Origin: DATJGR01 sp963812255
Lineage (GTDB): Bacteria; Pseudomonadota; Gammaproteobacteria; Pseudomonadales; Azotimanducaceae
NCBI GenBank assembly: GCA_963812255.1
Contig: CAWEUM010000002.1
Location: 124,001-188,000 of the forward strand
Reading direction: 5' to 3'
DNA: 64,000 bases
The notes below the pieces were generated by a model that was not told the origin of the DNA, searched no databases, and saw only the letters and a program-made list of their open reading frames with translations. Made by a program: the position numbers and the translations under genes. Below are positions 26,466-35,042 of this stretch, one piece after another (position 1 is the first letter of the stretch; every line of letters starts with the position of its first letter).

Positions 26466-27214
26466 GAGATCACCTTCGCTTCGTTGCGCAGCTTGTCGAC
26501 GAGTTGCTCTACACTGTCGACCTTGATCCCGGCCTTGCGAGCGGGAGGCGGCTCAACGGACAGCACTTCGAAGGTCGGTGCGACGTCCACGCCAAGGTCG
26601 GCGGGCGTGACAACATCCATTGGTTTCTTCTTCGCCTTCATGATGTTCGGCAGAGACGCATAGCGCGGTTCGTTCAAGCGCAGGTCGGTGGTCACCACCG
26701 CGGGCAGATCCATCGAGACCGTTTGCAGCCCGCCGTCGATTTCGCGGGTCACCGTCATCTTGCCGTCTGCCACGGTCACCTTCGAAGCAAAGGTACCTTG
26801 CGGTAGGCCGGCCAACGCCGCGAACATCTGTCCGGTCTGACTGTTGTCGCCGTCGATACTCTGTTTCCCGAACAGCACGATCTGCGGTTGTTCCTTGTCG
26901 TACAGCGCCTTGATGATCTTCGCGACACTCAGCGGCTGCGTGTCCGAATCGGTCTGTACGAGAATCGCACGATCCGCGCCGAGCGCCAGACACGTGCGCA
27001 GTTGCTCCTGGCAATTGGTCGCACCTACCGACACCGCAACGATCTCGGTCGCGACACCCGCCTCTTTCAGCCTGACGGCCTCCTCGATAGCGATTTCGCA
27101 GAACGGATTTACCGCCATCTTGACGTTGGTGAGGTCGATACCGGTGTTGTCCGGCTTGACGCGCACCTTCACGTTAGCGTCGACGACGCGCTTTATTGGA
27201 ACCAGTACCTTCAT
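26462..27214 (-). CDS. etfB: Electron transfer flavoprotein beta subunit
   Basis: The conserved beginning KVLVPIKRVVDANVKVRVK fixes the start at ATG 27214; the frame upstream is noncoding. The 250-residue subunit has VKMAVNPFCEIAIEEAVRL, GADRAILVQTD, and the AMP-site and FAD-contact segment FGKQSIDGDNSQTGQMFAAL. The C-terminal arm wraps around EtfA. It supports fatty-acid and amino-acid oxidation. It is first in the etfB-etfA unit, divergent from ETF-QO across a 261-bp spacer. Confidence 0.96.
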   Translation of the reverse strand: MKVLVPIKRVVDANVKVRVKPDNTGIDLTNVKMAVNPFCEIAIEEAVRLKEAGVATEIVAVSVGATNCQEQLRTCLALGADRAILVQTDSDTQPLSVAKIIKALYDKEQPQIVLFGKQSIDGDNSQTGQMFAALAGLPQGTFASKVTVADGKMTVTREIDGGLQTVSMDLPAVVTTDLRLNEPRYASLPNIMKAKKKPMDVVTPADLGVDVAPTFEVLSVEPPPARKAGIKVDSVEQLVDKLRNEAKVIS

Positions 27215-27384
27215 CAGCTCCTCGGCTCGTAACGGATTTTCGTAACAGACTCTCGTCAGAAGAGTGGCTTGCGATTTGGTGGTGCGGGAACGGATTCGCT
27301 GGCCCGGAGGCGGCGTATTCTCCCCTGCCCTCGTCGGCAAGGTCAAGGCAGGCTGCCCTTTCGAACATGTCCCAGCTTGCCAAA

Positions 27385-27413
27385 TAGAGTTCACTCCGCC
27401 CGTTCTCTATAAT
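27385..27413 (+). promoter_or_regulatory. Candidate sigma70 promoter for ETF-ubiquinone oxidoreductase
   Basis: A perfect -10 hexamer TATAAT at 27408-27413 lies 17 bases after a weak -35 (TAGAGT, 27385-27390). It is about 60 bases ahead of the TTG start on the + strand. The etfBA genes read away on the other strand. No operator stands out in the spacer. Confidence 0.4.
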
Positions 27414-27475
27414 CCTTTTATTCGGCGCACCCGAAGACGCATCAGCAGCACCCATCAATAGACAGGAGAGTCCAT

Positions 27476-29131
27476 TTGACACGCGAATCGATGGAATTCG
27501 ATGTCGTCATCGTCGGCGGAGGCCCCGGCGGTTTGGCGGCTGCATGCAGGCTGATGCAGCGCGCACAACATGCGGAGCAGGAGATCAGCGTGTGCGTCAT
27601 CGAAAAGGGCTCGGAGATCGGCGCACACATCTTGTCCGGCGCGATCCTCGATCCGCGCGCGTTGACGGAGCTGTTTCCGGATTGGCGCGAACGCGGCGCG
27701 CCACTCAATACTCCCGTTACCCACGACGATTTGTACTACCTCGTCAATGATACCAACGGCATCAAGGTGCCCAGTTGGCTCGTGCCCAAGCCGACGCACA
27801 ATCACGGCAATTACGCGCTCAGCCTGGGCAACCTGTGTCGCTGGCTCGCAGAACAAGCCGAGGCTCTCGGCGTCAATCTGTTCCCCGGCTTCGCCGGTGC
27901 CGAGGTGCTCTACGGCGAAGACGGCAGTGTGCGCGGCGTTGCGACCGGCGACATGGGCGTTGCCGCTGACGGCTCGCACAAGCCGACGTATCAACCGGGC
28001 TACGAACTGCTGGGCAAGTACACGATCTTTGCAGAGGGCTGCCGCGGCAACCTGGGCAAACAGTTGATCGAGAAATTCGCGCTCACTGCGCATTCGACCA
28101 CGCAACACTATGCGATTGGGTTCAAGGAACTCTGGGACCTCGACCCGGACAAACACGTGCCCGGCAAAGTGGTCCATGCTGTCGGCTGGCCGCTGAAACA
28201 TTTGCGTGGCGGATTTGCGGGAGGCTTCATCTACCATCTGGAAAACACCCAAGCGGCGGTTGGCCTGATCATCGATCTTAGTTATCGCAACCCTCACTTG
28301 AGCCCTTTCGACGAATTCCAGCGCTTCAAACATCATCCGAGGATCGCCGAGTATCTCGTTGGCGGTAAGCGCATTTCCTATGGCGCGCGGGCGCTCGTCA
28401 AGGGCGGGCTTTCAGCATTGCCGAAGTTGGTGGTACCGGGTGGATTACTGATCGGTGATGATGCCGGATTTCTGAACATGATGAAGATCAAGGGCAGCCA
28501 CACGGCGATGAAATCGGGCATGCTCGCGGCGGACGCGATATTCGACGCCCTTGCCGCCGGTTCGCCGGGCGGAACCGAACTTACGACTTTTCCGGAGATG
28601 TTCAAGAACTCATGGCTGTACAACGAACTGTACGAGGCGCGCAACGCTGGACCTGCCCTCCACAGGTTCGGCACGTTCTTCGGCAGCGCGTTCGCATGGT
28701 TCGATCAAACCATCATGCGCGGCAAGGCGCCATTCACGCTGTCCGATTCGACACCCGACTACGCCACGCTGATGAAGGCATCGGACGCCAAGAAGATCGA
28801 ATATCCAAAGCCGGACAACGTGTTGTCGTTCGACAAACTGTCTTCGGTGTTCCTGTCCAACACGAATCACGAGGAAGATCAACCGTGCCATCTAGTGTTG
28901 ACGGATCCGTCCATCCCGATCGCCCGTAACCTTCCGGAGTACGACGAACCCGCGCAGCGCTATTGTCCCGCGGGCGTTTACGAAGTCGTCGAAGAGAACG
29001 GCGCCCCGCGCTTCCAGATCAACGCGCAGAATTGTGTGCACTGCAAGACGTGCGACATCAAGGATCCGGCACAGAACATTACCTGGGTCGTACCGGAAGG
29101 CACCGGCGGCCCGAATTACCCGAACATGTAG
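27476..29131 (+). CDS. Electron transfer flavoprotein-ubiquinone oxidoreductase
   Basis: A 551-residue inner-membrane flavoprotein that takes electrons from reduced ETF and reduces ubiquinone. The FAD dinucleotide fold FDVVIVGGGPGGLAAACRLM is at the N-terminus, and the ETF-QO-specific GSEIGAHILSGAILDPRAL follows. The C-terminal ferredoxin domain with the 4Fe-4S ligands is in QNCVHCKTCDIKDPAQNITW. I use TTG 27476 because ACAGGAGAG lies eight bases upstream; the ATG five codons later is too far from it. It is divergent from etfBA. Length is normal. Confidence 0.96.
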   Translation: MTRESMEFDVVIVGGGPGGLAAACRLMQRAQHAEQEISVCVIEKGSEIGAHILSGAILDPRALTELFPDWRERGAPLNTPVTHDDLYYLVNDTNGIKVPSWLVPKPTHNHGNYALSLGNLCRWLAEQAEALGVNLFPGFAGAEVLYGEDGSVRGVATGDMGVAADGSHKPTYQPGYELLGKYTIFAEGCRGNLGKQLIEKFALTAHSTTQHYAIGFKELWDLDPDKHVPGKVVHAVGWPLKHLRGGFAGGFIYHLENTQAAVGLIIDLSYRNPHLSPFDEFQRFKHHPRIAEYLVGGKRISYGARALVKGGLSALPKLVVPGGLLIGDDAGFLNMMKIKGSHTAMKSGMLAADAIFDALAAGSPGGTELTTFPEMFKNSWLYNELYEARNAGPALHRFGTFFGSAFAWFDQTIMRGKAPFTLSDSTPDYATLMKASDAKKIEYPKPDNVLSFDKLSSVFLSNTNHEEDQPCHLVLTDPSIPIARNLPEYDEPAQRYCPAGVYEVVEENGAPRFQINAQNCVHCKTCDIKDPAQNITWVVPEGTGGPNYPNM

Positions 29132-29134
29132 CGT

Positions 29135-29707
29135 TCAGCCTACTTCCAGCGCAAAGAAGACACCACCGCTCCACACGCCCGCTCGTCCACGCGGACCCGT
29201 GGTCGCCAGATCTGCGAGACGATAGTAGACCGCGCGGGCAATGAGTGCTTCCAAGTTGTCTCTGACGAGTACATAAGGGCGCGGGCCGGTCCCGGAGTCG
29301 GCCATCCGTATGGGGTGATCCGGACCCGCCTCTACAAAGTCATCGACGTTGGTCCGGAACGCCAGTCGTTGTGCGGTTCCCTCGCCTGTCGCCTCGACTT
29401 CGACCGCCAGGAACGGTGCGTCATCGACGTCGATCGACAATCTCTCGACCGGTGTCACCAGAAAATGCTGGTCGGCATCACGGCGCAGTATCGTCGAAAA
29501 CAATCGCACCATCTCTGGACGCCGAATCTCTGATTCCTGATAGAACCAGCGACCATCGGAGGCGATCCGCATCGCACTCGAACCGACGCGCTCAGGATTC
29601 CACTGCGATACCGGTGGCCGCTTTCGATGCGTCCGCGCCTCGAGTTGCGCGAACAATGAATCAGGATCGGTCACGGCCGACTTTGCGCCGAAACCACCGT
29701 CAACCAC
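29135..29707 (-). CDS. DUF1285 domain-containing protein
   Basis: A 190-residue protein matching DUF1285: RIASDGRWFYQESEIRRPEM, VRLFSTILRRDADQHFLVTP, VERLSIDVDDAPFLAVEVEA and VLVRDNLEALIARAVYYRLA. The family is widespread in proteobacteria and has no settled function. It starts at GTG 29707, overlapping the moaA stop by eight bases, so the two are co-transcribed. No signal peptide or membrane segment is visible. It converges with ETF-QO with only three bases between stops. Confidence 0.88.
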   Translation of the reverse strand: MVDGGFGAKSAVTDPDSLFAQLEARTHRKRPPVSQWNPERVGSSAMRIASDGRWFYQESEIRRPEMVRLFSTILRRDADQHFLVTPVERLSIDVDDAPFLAVEVEATGEGTAQRLAFRTNVDDFVEAGPDHPIRMADSGTGPRPYVLVRDNLEALIARAVYYRLADLATTGPRGRAGVWSGGVFFALEVG

Positions 29708-30665
29708 CTATGAATTTCATCACTGTGACCTCACCCTGAAAAGACGCCGACTGCTTGTCCGCCAGCGCTCTCACGAGCAACCCCTGAAGTCGCGCCAGCG
29801 CAAGGTGATCAGGCCAGTCGAGCAGATCGCCGATGTAGTGCCGGTGTGTATTGGACAGGCAACCGTACAGGAAACCGTTGGATGACAGCCGCAACCGGGT
29901 GCACGCGCTGCAGAACGGTTCTGACTCGTTGGCGATGATGCCGAATACCCCGGCCCCCGGTATTTCGTAGCGGATGGACGTCGAGTCGTAGGCCGCGTCG
30001 GTTCGCGAGAATGGGTAGCGCTCACCGATCATCTGCAGCAATTCGGCTTGACCGATGAACTGACGCGCGTAATCGGAGCTGTGCTTCAGATGACCCATAT
30101 TCATCAGTTCGATATAGCGCAACTCGATGCCGCGTTCCAGGCAGAACTCGAGCAGCGGTACGATCTGATCGATGTTTGCGTGACGCATCGGGACCATGTT
30201 GATCTTCAAGCGGACACCCGCTTCGCGCATCAGTTCGATGCCCCGCAGCACCGTCGCGAGGTCGCCTCCTCGCGCGATCTTCGCAAACGCAAGCGGGTTC
30301 AGTGTATCCAGACTGATGTTGAGACGTTTGATACCGGACGCGAGAATGATCTCTGCCTTGCGTTGCAGCAGCTGCCCGTTTGTCGTAATCGAGACGTCGC
30401 GCAATGGCTGCCGCATGACCGCTGGCAGAAACCGATCGAATTTGGGAGAGACGAGCGGTTCGCCACCGGTCAGTCTCAACTTTTCGATACCCGCCGCCGA
30501 AACCAGCAGTTCCACTGCGCGAATCATCTGCTCGGCCGAGAGCTCGTCTTCGGCCGCAACCAATCGCCTGCCGTTGGGCACGCAATATTCGCAGGCGTAA
30601 TTGCATGCCGCGGTCAGACTTACGCGCAGATTTCGAAAGCGTCTGCCTTGTGCGTCAACGATCAT
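29700..30665 (-). CDS. moaA: GTP 3',8-cyclase MoaA
   Basis: A 321-residue radical-SAM enzyme for the first step of molybdopterin synthesis. Start ATG 30665 gives IVDAQGRRFRNLRVSLTAAC. The SAM 4Fe-4S motif is AACNYACEYCVPNG, followed by the Gly-rich LRLTGGEPLVSP and SITTNGQLL. The second cluster motif, unique to MoaA, is FCSACTRLRL with a further Cys 13 residues on. The last residues deviate from the classical GG tail but still end in GG (KFIGG). No other moa genes are in the window. The 5' side holds a separate plus-strand RNA gene rather than a recognisable molybdenum-cofactor riboswitch. Confidence 0.92.
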   Translation of the reverse strand: MIVDAQGRRFRNLRVSLTAACNYACEYCVPNGRRLVAAEDELSAEQMIRAVELLVSAAGIEKLRLTGGEPLVSPKFDRFLPAVMRQPLRDVSITTNGQLLQRKAEIILASGIKRLNISLDTLNPLAFAKIARGGDLATVLRGIELMREAGVRLKINMVPMRHANIDQIVPLLEFCLERGIELRYIELMNMGHLKHSSDYARQFIGQAELLQMIGERYPFSRTDAAYDSTSIRYEIPGAGVFGIIANESEPFCSACTRLRLSSNGFLYGCLSNTHRHYIGDLLDWPDHLALARLQGLLVRALADKQSASFQGEVTVMKFIGG

Positions 30666-30777
30666 GTTCGAAGATTTCTTGCGGCCCGGGCGAAGGAACT
30701 CATTCGAGAAAAGACATACTACAGGATCGATCGATAGCCGGTGCAGGGCCTCTTTCGGACAGGCAATCAACGCGGCT

Positions 30778-30805
30778 TTGACGATGAGGTTGCATCGTCT
30801 AAATT
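30778..30805 (+). promoter_or_regulatory. Candidate sigma70 promoter of a small RNA
   Basis: TTGACG (30778-30783, five of six to consensus) and TAAATT (30800-30805, four of six) are separated by 16 bases. Transcription would start near 30812 on the plus strand and run into the strong terminator at 30956. It lies between moaA and apbE, both on the minus strand, so it serves no flanking protein gene. Confidence 0.45.
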
Positions 30806-30811
30806 GGACTC

Positions 30812-30984
30812 AGTTCACTGGCCGCCGGCCAAAAATCAGGTTTACTTCAACAGCCGCCACCGTGTCTCCCCCAAACGACCCCTGGTGGCGGAATGAGTGG
30901 CCGACCGTTCCCCATGGCCGACCATTCTGGTATGTGTGTGACTCCTAGTAGACCTAGCCCGGCGCGAACCGCCGGGCTTTTTTT
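30812..30984 (+). ncRNA. Putative small structured RNA of ~170 nt, orphan
   Basis: The interval between two minus-strand genes has its own plus-strand promoter candidate and a textbook terminator, implying a ~173-nt transcript. Three hairpins are perfect: 30819-30831 (TGGCC/GGCCA), an 8-bp stem pairing 30854-30861 with 30884-30891 (CCGCCACC/GGTGGCGG), and the terminator stem. The 9-mer TGGCCGACC occurs twice (30898-30906 and 30915-30923). A 28-codon frame, GTG 30862 to TAG 30948, encodes a Trp-rich peptide (PWWRNEW, then FWYVC) ending just before the terminator, as in Trp-leader attenuators. No trp gene follows and no ribosome site is obvious. I do not recognise a known RNA family. Confidence 0.5.
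30956..30984 (+). terminator. Rho-independent terminator
   Basis: A perfect 9-bp GC-rich stem AGCCCGGCG/CGCCGGGCT (30956-30964 with 30970-30978) with a 5-nt loop is followed by seven T residues (30978-30984) on the plus strand. It faces plus-strand transcription only, so it cannot serve moaA or apbE. Confidence 0.85.
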
Positions 30985-31149
30985 ATCAATACGTTATATT
31001 GATTTCATGATTGTAGTTCGAGAAAATTTGCCCACCGATATTTCCGAGTTGCCCTGCTCCGCGCCCGGATCCTGCCGCATCGATTGAACCAACGATCTCG
31101 CTTCGCGACCGCGATGGACACCTCTCGCACCACACACCCAGGCGGGGAG
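30985..31149. other. Intergenic stretch after the small RNA
   Basis: This stretch sits downstream of apbE (minus) and the small RNA terminator. It starts with an inverted repeat ATCAATA-CGTTA-TATTGAT (about 30986-31004). A 26-codon frame from ATG 31007 to TGA 31087 (IVVRENLPTDISELPCSAPG and on) has no convincing ribosome site. I see no supported gene. Confidence 0.4.
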
Positions 31150-31944
31150 CTATGCTGCGGTCAAGGAGCGAGCACCGAGCGGCGCAAGGATTGACTCCAA
31201 CCTGACTCTTCGATCTGGCCCGTGGCTCAACAGCACGATCTTTGTCAACGCATCGGCAACCGCAGCCGTAGGAGCCACTACAACCGCCGCATGCTGAGGG
31301 TTCGGCCGCGCGACCGCGTTCCCATCCGTTCGACGATAACCATAAAAGCCGCGATGCTCTGGTGGCCGGGCGGTCGATGCCGCATCGCTGACAGCACAAG
31401 CCTGGTCGAGGAGCGTGATCGGCCACGCGCCCGCGACGACGCGTACCCAGATCGATCTACGCTGCGGCCCGAACACGCGGACATCGCCGCCGGCATTAAC
31501 CGCGCCCGCACCGCATCCGCCGTTCATCAACGCGGCCACGGCTTGGTCCACTGCGAATCCCTTCGCGATACCGCCCAGGTCGATCGCAACGGATGTGCGA
31601 CACACGACGACACCGGACTCGGGTAACTCGACATCGTTCATCCGTCCCGCTGCGTTGGGCGTGCACGGATCGAACAGACCACCGGAAACTTCGTTGAGGT
31701 GTCGCGACAACTCGAGCACCTGCCACGTCCACGGGTGGACGCGAACGCATCGACCCGGCCGGGCATTGCGGATGGCCGCCAGATCGCTACCTGCGCGCAT
31801 GGGATGCATGAGGCGATCTACAGCTGCAACCGTCGCAAACGCGGTCTCGATCGCGGATTCCGCGTTGCCGATATCTACGCCCGAACACTCAATCGCCACG
31901 AACGTACCCAGCATGGGGCGCAACCTCTGCAGCGCTGTGGTCAT
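31150..31944 (-). CDS. apbE: FAD:protein FMN transferase ApbE
   Basis: A 264-residue ApbE-family enzyme, which attaches FMN covalently to a Thr or Ser of target proteins. Motifs seen are LRPMLGTFVAIECSG, the AIDLGGIAKGFAVDQAVAAL segment typical of the family, and GAGAVNAGGDVRVFGPQ. The start ATG 31944 has GGAG eight bases upstream; the GTG three codons earlier does not. No strong lipoprotein signal is seen. A perfect Fur box lies 63 bases upstream in a divergent promoter region, and an FMN-binding protein with a flavinylation motif is encoded on the other side at 34469. The two very likely form an enzyme-substrate pair. Confidence 0.9.
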   Translation of the reverse strand: MTTALQRLRPMLGTFVAIECSGVDIGNAESAIETAFATVAAVDRLMHPMRAGSDLAAIRNARPGRCVRVHPWTWQVLELSRHLNEVSGGLFDPCTPNAAGRMNDVELPESGVVVCRTSVAIDLGGIAKGFAVDQAVAALMNGGCGAGAVNAGGDVRVFGPQRRSIWVRVVAGAWPITLLDQACAVSDAASTARPPEHRGFYGYRRTDGNAVARPNPQHAAVVVAPTAAVADALTKIVLLSHGPDRRVRLESILAPLGARSLTAA

Positions 31945-32006
31945 CGCTATCACTCCACAAATGTTCTCGGATCACGCACGAATCTCAAGACACTTCCAAA
32001 TCTAAT

Positions 32007-32021
32007 TGATAATTATTATCA
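32007..32021. promoter_or_regulatory. Fur box, perfect 7-1-7 inverted repeat
   Basis: TGATAAT-T-ATTATCA is an exact match to the 7-1-7 Fur recognition unit. It lies in an AT-rich island between apbE (minus) and the peroxidase-porin-FMN genes (plus), so one Fur dimer pair could repress both directions when iron is plentiful. No Fur gene is in the window. Confidence 0.85.
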
Positions 32022-32049
32022 TTTCTATTCAATCCGAACATACACGGTT

Positions 32050-33147
32050 ATGGTCTTCCCCTTCTACGAGAGTCCGATCGCTTCGATCGGTCATCCACAC
32101 GTTCACGTTGATTCTGCCGGGCCTGGTGCTATCGCGGGTCGCGGGTTGCGGTGGCGGCGCGCGGGGCGAAGAGGCAACTCACCCAACAACCCACCCGCAG
32201 CACCCGCCGCAGCAACACCATCGCCGATCGCCCAACTCGGCGAAAAAATGTTTGCCGATTGCTCATTGTCCGGCAGCGGCACAGTGCCATGTAGGACGTG
32301 TCACGACCCGGAACATGCATTCGCCTCGGCAATCGACGAGCCCGTCCCGGTCGCGAGTGCGAATCTCGATACATCGGGGTTCCGCAATGCACCGTCACTG
32401 ATGTATGCCGCCAGAACGCCTACGTTCTCATTCGACCGCGACGGCGCCCCATCGGGGGGATTCAATCGCGACGGCCGCGCAAACTCACCCGCGGAGCAAG
32501 CGCATCGTCCGTTTCTTGCCGAGCACGAGATGGCGAATGACAGCGTCGGCGATGTCTCCGTCAAACTGAGTCGCGTGACGTACGCCGACGAGTTCATCGC
32601 CCTCTTCGGCGCTGACATTTTCGATCAGCCGCAACTCGCGTTCGAGCGCGCCGTCGCCGCCATTGCGAGATGCGAAACCGAAGACCCCGACTTTGCGCCG
32701 TTCAGCAGCAAATATGATGACTTCCTCGCTGGACACATCCAGCTCAGCGACGCGGAATTGCGCGGACTGGCGCTGTTCAACAATCCGCTAAAGGGCAACT
32801 GCGCCGCATGCCACCCAGCGGACGCGGTGTCGACGGCGAGGCGCCCCTGTTTACCGACTTCAGCTACGACAACCTCGGCGTCCCGCGCAACGCGAGCATC
32901 CCCGGCAATAATCGACCCGACCTATTTCGACCTCCGGCTGTGCGCGCCCTTCCGCATCGATCTTGCGACGGCTCGCGAGCTGCGCGGCGCCTTCAAAGTG
33001 CCGACCTTGCGCAACATCGCGCGAACCGCGCCGTACCACCGTAAAGCGGGCGGCCAGCCGGCTTTGGGCTCCGACGAGATCGCCGACGAGCTGGCCCTGC
33101 AAAACACTGAACGACAGTTTTCAACCTTTAAGGTCTTCCATCCATGA
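32050..33147 (+). pseudogene. Di-heme cytochrome c peroxidase / MauG-like gene, frameshifted
   Basis: Most of the family is readable in frame 1: IAQLGEKMFADCSLSGSG, haem site CRTCH, haem site CAACH, then YFDLRLCAPFRIDLATAREL and FKVPTLRNIARTAPYHRK. Between about 32826 and 32912 the conserved piece APLFTDFSYDNLGVPRN is in frame 3, so two compensating shifts are needed. The only lipoprotein-like signal (LILPGLVLSRVAGC) is in frame 2, implying a third shift near 32160-32215. The C-terminus after YHRK lacks the usual His-Asp/Asn-Gly segment. Either the gene is decaying or there are several sequence errors. An intact product would be a periplasmic di-haem peroxidase. It is the first gene after the Fur box and overlaps the porin start. 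Confidence 0.75.
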
Positions 33148-34469
33148 ACGTCTTCAACAGGTCCAGGTTATCGGTCTGCATTCGACCCGCATTGGCGATT
33201 TCGCTCGTTGCTGCGTCAATCGCGACGTTGCCGGCTCGCGCAGCAACGCAGCAGGAACTCGAGGCGAAATTACAGGCGCTCGCTGACGAGGTCGATGCGT
33301 TGCGGTCCGAACTCACGAGCCTGAAGGCAGATCAACGCGTGACGTCGACCACGCCAGCTTCGACGCTCACCCCGGACACGACGGCAACCTTCAGCGGCGC
33401 CAGCGAAAGGACGTCAGTCAACCCGGGGCTTAGCTGGTTCGGCTACGGACAGGTCGATTATGGCCGCCCCATAGATAATCCGTCAGATGCGACCGAGACG
33501 GTGAGCCGATTCGTGATCGGCATGAACAATGAGTTTGACGAGAGGACCCGGCTCGTGACGGAACTCGAAATCGAGAACACGATCAGTTCCGCGGACGATC
33601 CAGGCGAAGTCGAGGTGGAGCAGGTGTATATCGAGCGCGCTTTCAACGATCGGATGTTCGGCAAGGCCGGACTGTTCCTGATTCCAAGCGGCCTGCTCAA
33701 TGAAAACCATGAGCCAACGGCCTTCTACGGCGTGTTCCGCAATCGCGTCGAGACGGCGATCATTCCGACGACCTGGCGGGAAGGTGGCCTGCTGATTCAG
33801 GGAAACACCGACATGGGTATCCGCTGGGATGTCGGATTCACGACTGGGTTCGATTTGTCGAAGTGGGACCCGACATCTCCCGAGGGGCGCGAGTCGCCGC
33901 TTGGATCGATCCATCAGGAACTCGCATTGGCCAAGGCCAGCGATCTTGCCGGGATTGCGGCGGTGAACTACACAGGGATCCCCGGATTGCGGCTTGGCGC
34001 ATCGATTTTCAGTGGTGATGCATCTCAGGGCCAAGCGGGTTTCGACGACAACACCGTCACGCTGTGGGAAGCACACGGAACCTGGACACCCGGCAGATTC
34101 GAGTTGGCGGCACTGTATGCAAACGGACACATCTCGAACACAGCGAAGGTCAACATCCGGTTCGTCGGCAATCCGTCGTTGATCCCGCAGGGTTTCTTCG
34201 GCTGGTATGTACAGACCGCGTATCACCTGCTCGATTGGGAGAACGCATCGATACGTCCGTTCATCAGATTCGCGCGACTCAATACTGCTGCAAGCTATGC
34301 AGACATCGCACCCGGCCTGACACCATCGGACGGACCCGATCAAGATATCATCACCAGCGGTTTGAACTTCCAGTTCGCGCAAGGGGTCGTGCTCAAGGCC
34401 GACTATCAACACTTCCGCGGCGGCAATGGGAGTGATCAGATCAACCTCGGCTTGGGATATCAGTTCTAG
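33144..34469 (+). CDS. Outer-membrane porin with N-terminal coiled coil
   Basis: A 441-residue porin. The signal peptide (ISLVAASIATLPARA, cleavage near residue 33) is followed by a coiled-coil segment rich in Leu, Glu and Lys (ELEAKLQALADEVDALRSEL) and a Thr/Ser linker. The barrel runs from about residue 92 with alternating strands (SWFGYGQVDYGR, RTRLVTELEIEN, SDQINLGLGYQF) and ends in Phe. The layout resembles OprP/OprO-type or related specific porins. Its place behind the Fur box suggests uptake of an iron-related solute, but substrate cannot be read from sequence. It overlaps the peroxidase frame by four bases and shares a base with the FMN-binding gene (TAGTG). Confidence 0.82.
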   Translation: MNVFNRSRLSVCIRPALAISLVAASIATLPARAATQQELEAKLQALADEVDALRSELTSLKADQRVTSTTPASTLTPDTTATFSGASERTSVNPGLSWFGYGQVDYGRPIDNPSDATETVSRFVIGMNNEFDERTRLVTELEIENTISSADDPGEVEVEQVYIERAFNDRMFGKAGLFLIPSGLLNENHEPTAFYGVFRNRVETAIIPTTWREGGLLIQGNTDMGIRWDVGFTTGFDLSKWDPTSPEGRESPLGSIHQELALAKASDLAGIAAVNYTGIPGLRLGASIFSGDASQGQAGFDDNTVTLWEAHGTWTPGRFELAALYANGHISNTAKVNIRFVGNPSLIPQGFFGWYVQTAYHLLDWENASIRPFIRFARLNTAASYADIAPGLTPSDGPDQDIITSGLNFQFAQGVVLKADYQHFRGGNGSDQINLGLGYQF

Positions 34470-35032
34470 TGACAGACGGCGATCGGGGTCTGTTTGGCAT
34501 CGTCGGTGCAGCGCTGATGTTGCCGGCGACCGTAGTCGTTGCCGCCGAGTATCTGTCCATCGATGCTGCACAACGGGCAGTATTTCCAGCGGCGCAATCG
34601 TTCGAGCCTGTCATCCTGTCACTGAGTCCGGCGCAGAAGCGGGCGATCGCGGCGCTCGCGGGGCAGCAACCTCGGCACGGATCTTTGCGCATCTGGCGCG
34701 CGGTTCGCGATGGTTCGCTGTTGGGTTATCTATTCATAGACGAGGTGATCGGTCGAGCCGATCTGATCACGTACGCAACCGGAATCGATGCAGACGGTGC
34801 GCTGCATACGATCGAGATCATGGCGTATCGAGAGAGCCACGGTGCCGAGATTCGTAATGCCGCGTGGCGGGAACAGTTTGCCGACAAGCATGGACTGGCG
34901 CAGTTGCGATTCCGCACCGACATCAAAAACATCTCTGGTGCGACGCTGTCCTCCGAGCACGTTACTCAAGGTGTCCGATGGCTCGTTGCACTATGGCAAG
35001 CGGCTCTCCAGTCAGATCATTCGGCATCGTGA
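34469..35032 (+). CDS. Periplasmic FMN-binding domain protein (ApbE target)
   Basis: A 187-residue protein with an N-terminal export signal or membrane anchor (GLFGIVGAALMLPATVVVAA) and an FMN-binding domain. The flavinylation motif is in TDIKNISGATLSSEHVTQGV, where the SGAT threonine should take FMN by phosphoester bond from ApbE. The upstream VIGRADLITYATGIDADGAL is the usual strand-loop before it. Start is GTG 34469, overlapping the porin stop. Together with the membrane protein encoded next it resembles an electron path from the inner membrane to a periplasmic flavin, as in flavin-based ferric-reductase or RnfG/NqrC-like systems. Control by iron is inferred from the Fur box. Confidence 0.88.
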   Translation: MTDGDRGLFGIVGAALMLPATVVVAAEYLSIDAAQRAVFPAAQSFEPVILSLSPAQKRAIAALAGQQPRHGSLRIWRAVRDGSLLGYLFIDEVIGRADLITYATGIDADGALHTIEIMAYRESHGAEIRNAAWREQFADKHGLAQLRFRTDIKNISGATLSSEHVTQGVRWLVALWQAALQSDHSAS

Positions 35033-35042
35033 GAGGGGTCCC

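Noticed and set aside
30666..30960. Molybdenum-cofactor riboswitch upstream of moaA
   Set aside because: The only terminator-like structure faces the opposite strand, and I could not match the known riboswitch core on the minus strand.
30862..30984. True trp-operon attenuator
   Set aside because: No tryptophan biosynthesis gene follows on the plus strand; apbE on the minus strand comes next. Kept only as a small-RNA candidate.
30986..31004. Second Fur-type site
   Set aside because: ATCAATA-CGTTA-TATTGAT is an inverted repeat, but its half-sites do not match the Fur consensus.
31699..32049. Long N-terminal extension of the peroxidase frame
   Set aside because: It runs antisense to apbE and across the Fur box and carries no signal peptide.
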